NCBI GenBank assembly: GCA_965112735.1
Contig: OZ218965.1
Span: 1,984,001 to 2,048,000 of the forward strand
Origin: Phaeosaccion multiseriatum
Taxonomy: Eukaryota > Ochrophyta, other classes
Length of the DNA stretch: 64,000 nucleotides
Direction of reading: 5' to 3'
A program made the translations under genes and the position numbers. Numbering within the stretch: the first letter of the stretch is position 1; every line of letters begins with the position of its first letter. Below, piece by piece: positions 12,701 to 23,200 of this stretch. The notes under the pieces were generated by a model, which worked only from the letters and a program-made list of their open reading frames with translations, made no database searches and was not told the DNA's origin.

Positions 12701-15700
12701 GAGGAGGAGGAGGAGGAGGAGGAGGAGGAGGAGGAGGAGGAGGAGGAGGAGGAGGAGGAGGAGGAGGAGGAGGAGGAGGAGGAGGAGGAGGAGGAGGAGG
12801 AGGAGGAGGAGGAGGAGGAGGAGGAGGAGGAGGAGGAGGAGGAGGAGGAGGAGGAGGAGCGAGCAGCGCACACACAGACGCTCTTACCTTCACACAGATT
12901 GAACGGAAACTCCGATGGAACCAAGACGCCTCTGCTATAGAAGTCGTTGCTATTGGTGTTGCACAGTTGCACGGGGGGAGGGGGCACGCGTGACGATGAA
13001 GTACGAAGGGAGGGGGGTTCACTATCACTGTCGGCGGGTCACTGTCACTAACGCGTTTGTAGAGTGCAGTAGCGGCCTGGCACGGCCTAGCTACGCGGGG
13101 CAGGTCGAATCAAAAGTCTACGGTCTGAACTGCCTGGGACAAAAACTTACCATAACTGCCCTTCGCAGCATGATGTTGCACTAGCCGTCTGTTGGTCAAG
13201 GTCAAAGTGGAGTGGCAGAGCGAGTGGCAGAGAGCGTAGGAGACAGGTTGGCTGGTTAAGGGTATTGGAAACACTTGTTGCCCCACGACAGCCCTGTCCC
13301 ACCCACCTCGAGAAGCTTGCACGGATTGTCGTATATCGGACTGTCGAAGCCCCTCTCGCACGTCGCGGAGGACCTTCCGTACAAATCGACCTCCTGTATA
13401 GGGTGGGCCAGGCCAGCCAGGGCCGAAGACGGGGCGAGTCGAGGCATAAGCGACACGACACGCAGAGCGCCAACCAATAACAGTGTCAATAACAGCAGCC
13501 AACTACACGGTCGGGAAGGGCATTCTTCTGGTGCTGCTAGCAAAGGGGTGCGTCACCCCCGCTGTCCCCTCTCTCTTGCTCGGTGCAGCGAACCGACTTA
13601 CATTGCACGAAAATGGGTCCCTGCATGTCAAGTGAGCGGTGCACTCCGGGTCCTCCCCTCCGGTCGCAGTTATACAAGCTTGAGCGTTCTGTGGAGCGAC
13701 GCACAGGGAGGGACAAAGTAAGCAAGCAAGCAAGGGTGTTCAAGCCCCACCAAGAGGCTACAAACGAAAAGGGAGGAGACCACGGGTTGCTCAGGGCCGA
13801 TCAAAGAAACGAGCGAGGCATAGAGGTGATGCAGTAGTTCGAAACGAGGCCGGGGATGAGTAGTAGCTAAGGCCAGGCAAAGGGAGGAACAAGGAAATAA
13901 CACCATAGGGCCAGAGGAGGTATGGCCAGCCAGCGGATTGTGTTAGAAGCAAGAGGCAGATTTTGGCCAGGCGGTGAGAGCGAAACAACTGGCTGGTGCT
14001 GACTGATACTCACGGTACAGCCTGCAAACCCACTGCAGGTCACGGTCGACGAGCCCCCAAAAAAGGCACGCTGTGTGATGAAGAGAGGACGAAGGCGTTG
14101 GGGAGAGCAGAGGCAGGGCACGACAGGAGGTCGGTCGGGGGACGTAAGAGGCTAGCTGCCGTGCAGGGCGGGCACGAGCAAGGCACAGGAGGAGCGACTT
14201 GGAGACGAGTAGCGGCAGGACAGGGGGGAGGGAGACACGGACATCATGGCTGGGCACGCCGCGAGCGCGAGAGCGAATATGCTTGTTGTGCTCTCTCTTG
14301 TCCTCACCTGACAGGAGGCAAGGTCTTCGCAGGAAACTGTCGAGTCCTCAAATGTGGCATCCTGTGTGGTGTAGAGAGTAGCAAAGGGCGGGTCAGGAGG
14401 AGGTAGCGCATCGGCCTCGCGCCCTCCCCTAGAGGAGCTGACCAAGAACACAAACGAAGGCTTGGAGGCGTATGGGGGGCAAGGAAGAGCAGGGGAGGGA
14501 GGCAGTCGAGGAGCGCTGCAACGCCATTGCTTTCTCCAACTTGCCCCCACCACAGATCATCTCCCACACCCGACAACCAACCAGCCAACCACCGAGAGTG
14601 AGCCCTGTAAGAGGCGGTACAAGAGACTGGGAGAATACCAGAGGCACAGGCATCCGCAGTTCGTTCGTGCGCCTCCTGCCCACACGATGTGTTGTAGACT
14701 AGGTAGGGCTCACCGAACAAGACTGCGCATCTGTACATTGGACGGCGCAGTTCTTCACGACGGGTGGGCACACGCGGTGGTGCGGTGGCGAGGAGGGTCC
14801 GAGCGAGGCAGCAGTCCACGTGCGAGCACGCACAAACGCGACCAAAGAGAGGAGGGATGGAGAGGAGAGAGAAGGGCGATAGTGAGCAGGACTTTGTGGA
14901 CTACCGCCAGTAAGCAAAGAGCCCCCCCACTGGCCGCTCTCGTTCCCGCTAGCACAAGTAGGGGTGTCAAAGTAGCGGCAAGGGGTGACGCTGGGGGTGG
15001 CGACCCGGCAGGGCTTGCCTGTTGGACTTACAGCCGCGCAGGGCGAGACAGACACACCCCTTAATGCGCCCTTCCTCCCCTCCTCCTCCCTTTCCTCCGA
15101 GGGCAACACTCACCACGAAAGTGACGTCCTGACAGGCGGTAAGTCACGGGCAATGAGCCGCACAGCCAGTCCAGCCGGCAGGATGAGGCGGAGCAGGCCC
15201 AGTAAGATGGCAGCACATGCAGGCCATTACCGACGACAGCCCCAGGGGTGGAGGGAAGCAAGGAAGCACGGCAGGGCGGGAAGAGCAGCGCAAGGCCACC
15301 ATGGGGGAGGGTAGGTAAGCGCTTGACACAGATTGGCAGGAAACAACACAATCCCCTTCAAACAGGAGAGTGGACCAGCCGTTAGCTACAGCCCCGGTTG
15401 GGGGCGGGGGGGGCGACAAGAAGGTCCCCCCGACTCAAGGGGACGAGGTGAAAGAATGATGAGCGAGTACCCACCTCGCAGGTCACTCCGGTGCAGATGA
15501 TGGGATTGGCTTCATCAGGAGAAGCGCAGGTGCAGGTACCAGCAGTGCCGGAAGTCGAGTCATACCCTCCCTCTCCGGTGCAGACGACATCGTCCAACAC
15601 TGGTGGTCCACGGCAATCAAATGCCATAGAAAAAGGAAAGAACAAGTTGTTTCGGGACAGGAAGAGGAGGAGGACGAGGAGGAGGAGGTTGTGATGGTGG

Positions 15701-16013
15701 TGGTGAACGAGGAGGAGGAGTGGAGGCCGAAGGAGAAACGTGGGTCCGCTTAGGCTGTCCTCCTTCACTACGGGCAGCTTGGTGCTTCCTTCGCTGATGG
15801 GGGTGGACTGGCTGGGGGTACGGGAGAGGGCCAGGCTGGCAGCCATGCTGCACTATACGGAAGAAGAACAGCCCAGCAGGAGCCCGCAAATTAGCTGCTC
15901 GCTCGCTCGCTCTCACCTTGGCCATGCACGCTTGGGATGAGCTCCTGTCCGATCAACTGCACCAAGCCCACCACGAGCAGCAGTGGGCGGAGACGCGCAG
16001 AAGAGGACTTCAT
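6714..16013 (-). CDS. Secreted multi-domain protein: Cys-rich micro-exon repeats, galactose-binding-like and two CBM-like domains (paralogue 2)
   Basis: Reconstructed as 23 exons, 5' to 3': 15917-16013, 15475-15599, 15114-15128, 14714-14752, 14308-14361, 14014-14070, 13602-13688, 13307-13393, 13151-13188, 12888-12949, 11925-12100, 11552-11566, 11214-11252, 10847-10903, 10417-10473, 9977-10033, 9708-9764, 9278-9403, 9068-9133, 8922-8959, 8635-8660, 7953-8321, 6714-7756. All junctions are GT-AG, phases agree throughout, and the lengths sum to 2787 nt (928 aa plus stop). The signal peptide starts MKSSSARLRPLLLVVGLVQL. Residues about 33-220 and 221-458 are two homologous blocks of C-x5-C repeats. 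Residues about 459-581 resemble a discoidin/F5-8C-like fold. Residues about 583-928 hold two tandem CBM4/9-like jelly rolls, each opening N-L-L-x-N-P (VNLLRNPGF, ANLLSNPDF). A secreted carbohydrate-binding protein is likely; the exact role is unknown. Confidence 0.72.
9432..12050. repeat. Segmental duplication, copy B (inside paralogue 2)
   Basis: Matches 1-2470 nearly identically and copy C (13720-15620) more loosely. It contains the second repeat block of the 6714-16013 gene. Exon offsets are regular: 274 corresponds to 9708, 570 to 9977, 999 to 10417, 1504 to 10847, 1871 to 11214, 2211 to 11552 and 2589 to 11925. Confidence 0.8.
12105..12860. repeat. Very long (GGT)n-(GGA)n microsatellite
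   Basis: GGT repeats at about 12111-12185 run into GGA repeats. The GGA run is uninterrupted from about 12250 to 12860, roughly 200 units. On the minus strand it is CTC/CCT and sits inside the intron between exons 12888-12949 and 11925-12100 of the secreted-protein gene. There it forms an enormous polypyrimidine tract just before the acceptor at 12101. Confidence 0.95.
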
Positions 16014-16428
16014 CTCCTGGTGGCTGGGTGTGGCTGAGGAGGGCGAGGCAGGCAGGAGGGAGGAGGAGACCGGAGGAGGGGCGGAGGAGGCAGGGCGGGG
16101 CGGGTGGCATCTTTGATCAGCGGGCAGCCTCAGGCCCAGCCCAAGCAAAGCAGCAGCATTTCGGGACTGCCTGTTGTCGCTGCCTGGCCCACCAGCAACA
16201 GCAGGCAGAGGATTTCCCCCTTTCGATCTCTCTTACCTTCTCTCTCCTTCTTCTTTTGTCTTGATCCCCCTCTTCCTCGGCCGCTTCCTTGAAGTAGCTA
16301 AGGCCAGGCCCTACGAATTCGGGGTTGCTTGCTTGCTTTGCTTCAAATGGCACCACGGCGGCGGACAAGCAAGGAGCGAGGAGGTTGTGGAGGGAGCAGC
16401 GGCAGCAGCAACAGCGACAGCAGCGACA

Positions 16429-16476
<48 letters not shown>

Positions 16477-16939
16477 CGGAGACGGCGCAAAATATCGCAA
16501 AACGACCTGCGAAAACAAAAAAAAATGTGTAAATTCAGTGGATTCAGTGGTAAAGCAGCCCAGGGGGGTTTATCGGGGTTTGCCCCCCCTCCGCGCCATA
16601 CCTCCTCGCCTGGGCTAATCATAATTATAATTAGAGAGGCGATAGCGAGAGTGCAGCATACCGTTGGAAGCGCATGAAGTACTTCCACACTCTGCCAAGG
16701 GTAGAGGGCTTAAGATAGAGGACGGGGCGTGATAACACCGTCGAAATTGTCTTACTTTCCCTCGGTTCAGGTGTCACAGACATAACGAAGTTAGGGAGGG
16801 GGGACAAAAGGCCGTGCAAAGGCACCAGAGGGACACTTTAGTTCGTATTCTGCGCCCTACAAGCGGGGGAAGTACGTATGGAGGAGGAAAAGCGGCAGAG
16901 AACGGAGACAGCACAGTGGCACTAGAGAAGAGAGGGGCG

Positions 16940-16960
<21 letters not shown>
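13720..16960. repeat. Segmental duplication, copy C (first repeat block and promoter of paralogue 2)
   Basis: Collinear with copy A over the exons for the Cys-rich domain, the 15-nt micro-exon, the 39-nt exon and two 54-57-nt repeats, and over the promoter and upstream debris (16030-16960 versus 2990-4060). It lacks two of the four long repeat exons present in copies A and B. Confidence 0.7.
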
Positions 16961-16999
<39 letters not shown>

Positions 17000-17815
17000 G
17001 AGAGGGAGAGAGAGAGGATGATCCGTCGACCACTCCGTCACCAAGCACTGCCGGCTCCGAAAGACTGGACGAGTCGACGAAGACCGTCGTCAGAGGGGCA
17101 TTGACTGCGTTTGAAAACGCCGTGAGCTGACTGGTTCCTGCTCGTGCGCCCTCTTCTTCAGCATCCTTGGCAGTTTGTGGACCAGCTTCAAAGCCCCTCT
17201 TGTCGAGTGCGTGGGCTGGGGGGATCTGTGTGGCCTAAGGGGGACAGGAGGAAGTGAACGAGTGGCCGCAAAAGGGGGATGTACGAGCACTTGAAGACAT
17301 CAACGTGTGCTTGGAGACACCTCCCTGGACTTATGAGGCGCCTCGGTGGAGAGACAAGGAGCTAGGAGGCAGGACGCTGTAGCTCAAAGGCGGGAGCGAC
17401 TGGTGGTTCGGAGAGGGCGTGGCGGTGCTCCACAGCAGGAGCAGGAGGAGTCAGCTGTTGGTGGTCACGGCACACCTCTTCCACATACACTGCCTCGAGT
17501 TTGTTCCGCTAGACTTCCAGGAGGGGTTGTGACCCCGTATACGATGGAGAGCAGCTGCGGACCTAGCTTAACTCGTGATTTCAAATTACATAACATTGTG
17601 CACCTTCTGAAAGGGACCCCTGTAACCTTTTCCTTCGGTTTGCGATGCGCCACCCCCCCCCCCCGACTCAACCACGGGCCCAGACGCTGCCGTTGCTGGT
17701 GCTGGTGCTGCTACTGCTACTGCTGCTCTGCTGCTACGCTTCCCCCGTGAAGGTCTAGCTCTATTAGCTAAGCCTTATAAAAAAAAAAAAAAAAAACACC
17801 TTATCGTACAATGTT
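16014..17815. mobile_element. Promoter of paralogue 2 plus transposon debris
   Basis: 16014-16320 is the duplicated upstream region of the secreted-protein gene. Further out lie a CAG run (16436-16474), a block matching 3650-3970, a GA microsatellite (16941-17014) and, at 17024-17175, a reverse-complement copy of 6003-6150 from the decayed transposase. 17176-17760 has only short open frames, and an A-run occupies 17779-17796. No intact gene is supported. Confidence 0.5.
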
Positions 17816-18986
17816 TTAATCTCCGGTGGTGAAAAGAGGGGAGTGAATGTAAATCTCCTGCGGGGGACGGACGGGGAGGGGGTCAGGCAAGAGTGAGGAG
17901 GGGGGCTGACGAGACATCGAAGGTGTGTATGTGCGTGTGCTCCAGAGGGAAGGGAAGGGAAGGAAGGAAGGAAGGAAGGAAGGAAGGACAAAGCAACTCT
18001 CACTCTTCGCCCCCCTTCTCTTTCTTATCCCTGTCCATACACACACACAGACACCACCACCACGACATCGCTACCTCCCTCCGTCCGGATTGAGCAGACT
18101 GCCCCACCCGCAGGCACACGAAAGCACACGTATGTAAGCATACGTACCCATCCGACGAGGCTGAGAATGGCGAACCACGTCCCCGTCTTGATACCCTGTG
18201 AGGCAAGCATAGTAGAGCAGAGCAGTTGGTGATACAGAGCAGAGAGAGAGCAGAGTAGAGCAAATCGGGGGGTAAGGAAGTAAGTCGAGGTGAGTCAAGT
18301 CCACTCACTGCACTCCCCACGCCACCATCGGAACGCCTGACTAGAGCGGGGTGCAAAACGAACAGCACCGGGAGCGGTGAAGTGCCCTCCCTCGTCAACT
18401 CGGCCCACATACCTTCAGAATGGACCCTTCTTCAAACTTCTCTGCGGCGCTCCGTGTGTCCTCTAACTTAGCGGCCGCGGCGCTGCCTGAGATGGGCGTG
18501 AGAGAGCTCTCATACCTAGTGTCATCTGGCGACACTTCCTCCCCTCCCCCCCTTTCACCCAAGCTACCGGGGAGCTTGATTCTGGCTTGCTGCTCAGTGG
18601 GGGGGATGCGGCGGTCAGGAATGCAAAGGAGTAAGGAGAGGAGGGGAGGGGGACTTGAGCTTCCACAGATGACAATGGCGAAGGGAAGGATGACAACGAT
18701 GAAGGGAAAAGGTGGAAAAAAAAGGGGCAGTACAACGTACACTACACACATGACCTCCTTCTCCCTGAAAGTTGCCACCCACCTGTGGCAGTGTTTTCGG
18801 TTTGGGCATGCCCTGGGGAGCTTGCATGCCTCCCCAGTCTTCGTCAAAGAGCTCTGTCACAGTGGGGTCAAAGCTGAGAGAGCTGATGCTCCCTTTGATG
18901 TTCTCGATTTGCTCGCCAGATACCTGCAGAGAGCGGGAGGGTGGGGCAGATGGAAAGTGGGGCAGATGGAGAGTAAGGGAGAGGTA

Positions 18987-19064
<78 letters not shown>

Positions 19065-19534
19065 AGGGAGGGAGGGAGGGCCCGAAGGAGAGAGAAGCAG
19101 AGGGGGAGTCAACGCGAAGGACCTCACTCCCAAAAAAAAAATGGGCATTTACAGCCCCAGCCGTCGCATTAAATTCTCCACGTACTGGCCCTTCCCCGCT
19201 CCTTGCCTTGCTCCTTGCCTCACTCCTCACTCACCACCACGCGCTTCTCCTGCGCCTTGCCTCCCTCATCCACCCTCCGTCGCCGCCTCTTCTTCCCCGA
19301 CTTGCCCGACCTCGATCCCTTCTCCGCCCACAGACCCACTGCAGATCTCCTCTGCTGCTGCCCCGTCCACAACCCCTGCCCAAGCTGCTGAGTCCTGGCG
19401 CTGGAGCAGCGATGGGTATGAACGCCCCCGGCCACCCCCTGCCCACCCAACGGGGTCACAGCTGTGAAGGAGAAGCCAGCCACAGCCGTGACGCACAGTA
19501 AGAGCAGCGTGAGCCCTCCTGTCATCTCCCTCAT
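17816..19534 (-). CDS. Plastid-targeted small membrane protein of unknown function
   Basis: Six exons on the minus strand: 19235-19534, 18783-18923, 18413-18589, 18314-18340 (27 nt, least certain), 18148-18195 and 17816-17857. Together they encode 244 aa. The N-terminus has a hydrophobic signal peptide (TGGLTLLLLCVTAVA) followed by GFSF and a basic, Ser/Arg-rich stretch, matching a bipartite presequence for a secondary red plastid. The middle is hydrophilic and acidic (residues about 101-206). The C-terminus holds one membrane segment, GIKTGTWFAILSLVGW, then EIYIHSPLFTTGD and stop. A GA microsatellite lies in intron 1. The micro-exon donor is weak; a stronger GTGAGT nearby would break the frame. 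Not recognised as a known photosystem or import subunit. The 8.9-kb element ends 119 bp upstream of the start. Confidence 0.62.
18222..18237 (+). repeat. Dispersed 16-mer GCAGTTGGTGATACAG, intronic copy
   Basis: Exact copy in an intron of the plastid-targeted gene, outside any polyQ context. Confidence 0.9.
18989..19059. repeat. (GA)n microsatellite in intron 1 of the plastid-targeted gene
   Basis: Uninterrupted GA dinucleotides followed by GGGA repeats to about 19080. On the transcribed minus strand they form a CT-rich tract before the 18923 acceptor. Confidence 0.9.
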
Positions 19535-19653
19535 CCTTCTTTTTTCTCTTTGTTTGTCTTCATGATCCAGCGGGGCCCGTACGCTTCTAATTTTCCTTTT
19601 AGTCTTTTTTCTTTTTCGGTCAACAAAACCCATGAAATTAATTTTATTTTTAA

Positions 19654-19885
19654 CACTCGATTTGCGTAAGAATCGCCCAAATCGCCCGATTTCTGGCCCA
19701 ATTTTTTTTTTGCACATATGCAGCAAAAGGACGCTATGAGAAGCGCTATAGCTCTTCGTGTAGCTCTTTGAGATCCCCACCGATCTATGGTCTTTCGGCT
19801 TTCATCGCCTCTTCCCTTCCGTAGTTGTCAGCTTTTCCGCAGCAGCACCCCCTTCCTCGACCCCTGACGTGCTATTATGCTATCT
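19654..19885 (+). repeat. Left terminal inverted repeat
   Basis: Matches the reverse complement of 28582-28398 plus 28206-28180. The best blocks are 19654-19690, 19741-19776, 19815-19858 and 19858-19893. Confidence 0.75.
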
Positions 19886-19975
19886 GCTATCGCCGGCGCC
19901 AGCCGGCGTGCTATCTGCTATTGCCGGCGCCAGCCGGCGTGCTATGTGCTATCGCCGGCGCCAGCCGGCGTTTTG
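19869..19975 (+). repeat. Subterminal tandem repeat with GCCGGCGCCAGCCGGC hairpins
   Basis: Three consecutive units of about 35 bp, each reading GTGCTAT-x-TGCTAT followed by the near-palindrome GCCGGCGCCAGCCGGC. Related units occur at 28040-28125 in the same, not inverted, orientation. Confidence 0.8.
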
Positions 19976-20235
19976 TGCTATTCGCCCCCCCGGGGTCGGG
20001 GGTGGGAGGGTGCGCGTGCGGGGGGCTAGGAGCGGAGGAAGCAACTCACACGTGTTTCATTGCCATTAATTCGCGTCAGTTCTTGTATAGTATGCCTAAG
20101 GGAGTATATCAAGGTCCACCCTCTGCCTGGCCTGGCTGACCTGCTGCCCGTGCACCCCTACCTCTCCGCCCTGTGATTGACTGGCTCTCCGCTAGCTCAG
20201 CCGGCGGACGGCCCGATCGACATTGTGCTCGCCAA

Positions 20236-23200
20236 TCAGTCACTTTTACCACTAGGGCAGGCAGCATTCACTCCGTCACAATACCAGTCCCCTTCAGGAA
20301 GCGTAGAGAGGGGAGGGGTCAGGCAGTACGTGTGAAACTCCTCATCGCAGCCGTCACATAGCAACATTTTGTCGTGGTCAACATCTTTCTGACAGACTAG
20401 ACATGCAGTGGCTTCGCTGGAGCTAGAGTCTGCTGCTTTTGCCGTGCCACGAGACAAAGCCCCATAACTCTCGGGCTTGTTTACCGTGCGCCCACGTGAG
20501 GACATCGCCCCCACCACCTTTCCGATGATGTTCTTGCGCAGTGTTCTCAGGTTCAGCGCCTCCTGCTCGCCATCACTGCTATCGTCCTCAGACATGTCCT
20601 CTCCCATGTGCACGCTTGGGTCGGGGGGGGCGTATCCCATCGCCTTGGCCACCTCTTGGCCCTCCGCCTCTCTGTTGACAATCTGCTTGCACTCCTCGTG
20701 CTGCTCCTCCGTGATGGCAAACCTCCGAAGCCTTCTCTGCGCGCACACCCCTCCTGAAGCTGCATGTGAGCCTTCGATGTACATTGCTTCGTGGTAGCGG
20801 GGCAATGCGCCATAAATGGCAGCACAAGACACAGAAGCCTCTTTCCCGCCGTCGACTTCGTAGACGACTGCTGCAGCCCCATCCCCGTCCTGGGACTCGT
20901 CGGTAGAGTCCTGTTCAGCGACGTGAAAGTATGAAACACCAGGCTTTGCCGGAACCACCTTCTGCTTGGAGCCTCGTCCCTTCTTCGAGACGATCACCTC
21001 CTTCCGAAGATCGACGCGAAGCTGTGCAAGAAAAAAGCTCTCCTCCGACCCCTTGTCTGCCCTGACTATCACAACGTCATTTGCCCTGTAGAGAATGCGA
21101 GTTCGGACGGATTCACCGGTCTTCCGTCCTTTCTGTCCGCGCTTCCTCGCTCCCGAGCTCTCATGCAAGCGCGACAGGTATCCACTCGGGTCGTTGCTTT
21201 GCGCAGAGTTGGGAGCAAACGCCACCGAACGCGGGGCCGCTCCAACATTGTACTTCCTCTTGTTGGTTACACGCTGCTGCGGAACCTTCCTAAGACGAGC
21301 CGCCGCATTGCGAAGCGTCTGCGTGTCCTTCTTGCGCTGCTTCCGTTGCCCTTCGTCAAGCTTCTCCGCTACCCTTGGTCGCTTCAACACGGGTGAAGCC
21401 ACCAATCTGCTCTCGTTTTGCTCCAGCTGGTATCCCGCCCTGAGCTTTCGACCGCTGCTGTTGACGCTGCTTGTGCAGTAGGCAAAGCCCATGCTGGGGT
21501 TGGCCTTCTTCGCAGCCTCAAGCATCACAAGGCCCCTTCTTCGGGCATACTCAAGAGCGTCTGGAACATCCTGGCGGCCTTCCCTTTGCTTCGTGAAGAA
21601 AGTCTCAACATTGAGGGTCAAAACGCTCCTCATCTGCATCTTCTCCACGATGCCGCGAGGCACTCCCTGCTGACGGAAATGAGCGAGGAAGCATCAAGCA
21701 AGGAGCGAACAGCGAAGCCGTGAGACGAAAGGGCAAGGCTGATTTCCAAACGCACGCGCCCACGGACACGGACATTTTTACTCACGCACTCACGCACACA
21801 CACGCACACAGCCATGGGGAGCACCCCCCTTCTCACCTCTGCAAGCATCCGATGTAGCATCCGAGGTAGTGCCTGCAGGCTCGCCTTGATAGCACCTCGA
21901 ACTTCGCGTGATGGCATTCCTTCAGGGCCCTGGAGAGAGACCAGGGATTTGCCTGTGGCAGCTGATATCGCTTTCCCCATGTGACTGAGAGCCAAGTCGA
22001 CCACATGAAGCTTGGCAATGCTCTCCTCCATCGTGCGTGCGTTGTTTTGCATGTCTTTGCCATTCTCATCCAAGTCTTCGCCCTGGAGCTGATACGCCTC
22101 ACTCAACATCCGTTGTAGTGGGATGAGGTGCTGGGCGTAGACGTAGCAGTCCGAGATCATTCGAATGCACTGGTTTCCAGTGTCGGACAAGAAGAAAGCG
22201 TTGTACACGAAGCAGCCGAACGTAGGTCTGAACAAAGGTACTTTCGATGCCGTACCGCTGGCAGTGCTCTCTCCGGGTTCTGTGTTTCCCTGTCCGCCCA
22301 TCAGCACGGATGATCCCTTCCAGCTTAGCACCCCACTGTCACGACGAAGGAGAACCTTGACAAGCGCATGCAAACCTTCATCTAGCATGAGGATGACGAT
22401 CATATCTTCATCATCGTATGCACCGGGTGGGGCCAACGTGAGTCCACAAGGCTGAGTCCCCACGTGAGACTTCACGCACGTGAGGTGTGCGCGCCTTGGC
22501 TTCTCAACAGTACCATCTTCCTCGTCATCAGTCAGAGCCATGAGTGTATCTCCGTCATTGCCACTGCCACCCTCTGGTCCTCCGGCACGTTCCACATTGC
22601 CCTCCCAGACAAAAAGCGAGCTGTCGGCGATGCAGGCAACGCAGTCATGCGAGAGTGCTGTGAGGCCCGCAGGTCCCTTGGGTAGGTCACACAGCTTCTC
22701 GCTCACAGGTGCAAAAGGGTTGCCAGCATCAAATGAGAGCCGGTGTAGTGCTCCCCCCCCGCCAGGTTCCTCTTGGGTGACAAAGAGGTCGAACGCGCGC
22801 TCAGAGGACACGGCAAGCGCAATGGCAACGGGGCAACGGATGCCCTCCTCTTCTCTCTCCTCGAGGACATTCTCCTCAGAAGTGCAACGCTCCTGGATCC
22901 GACGGACCAAGGGCACTGCCTTCAAATTCAAATGCCGTTGCTGAGTCTGTCTCCCCCGACCACGCGCTGCTACATGCCCGTCCGGTTGCTGGTCGTCGTC
23001 ATCATCATCGTCGCCCTCCTCCGCCGCCGCGCGGGGTCCCCTGTTTCCTGGAAGAGCGGCCAGCACATGCACCACCCAAATCTGATTCGCTCCACTGTCA
23101 CACATGTACACGTAGTCGCCAACCACGACGAGAGACCCAAGACTCTGGAAGCAGTCGTCTCGCAGAACAACCTCTGTGGTACAAGGCACATGATGGGCCT

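Noticed and set aside
11841-13028. Long open frames of poly-Pro, poly-Gly, poly-Glu, poly-Ser and poly-Leu
   Set aside because: All six frames of the GGA microsatellite are open by composition. The splice model, with phases that agree over 23 exons, puts the tract in an intron.
20185-20262. tRNA-like A-box (TAGCTCAGCCGG) near the 3' end of element gene 1
   Set aside because: No B-box at the right distance and no acceptor-stem pairing.
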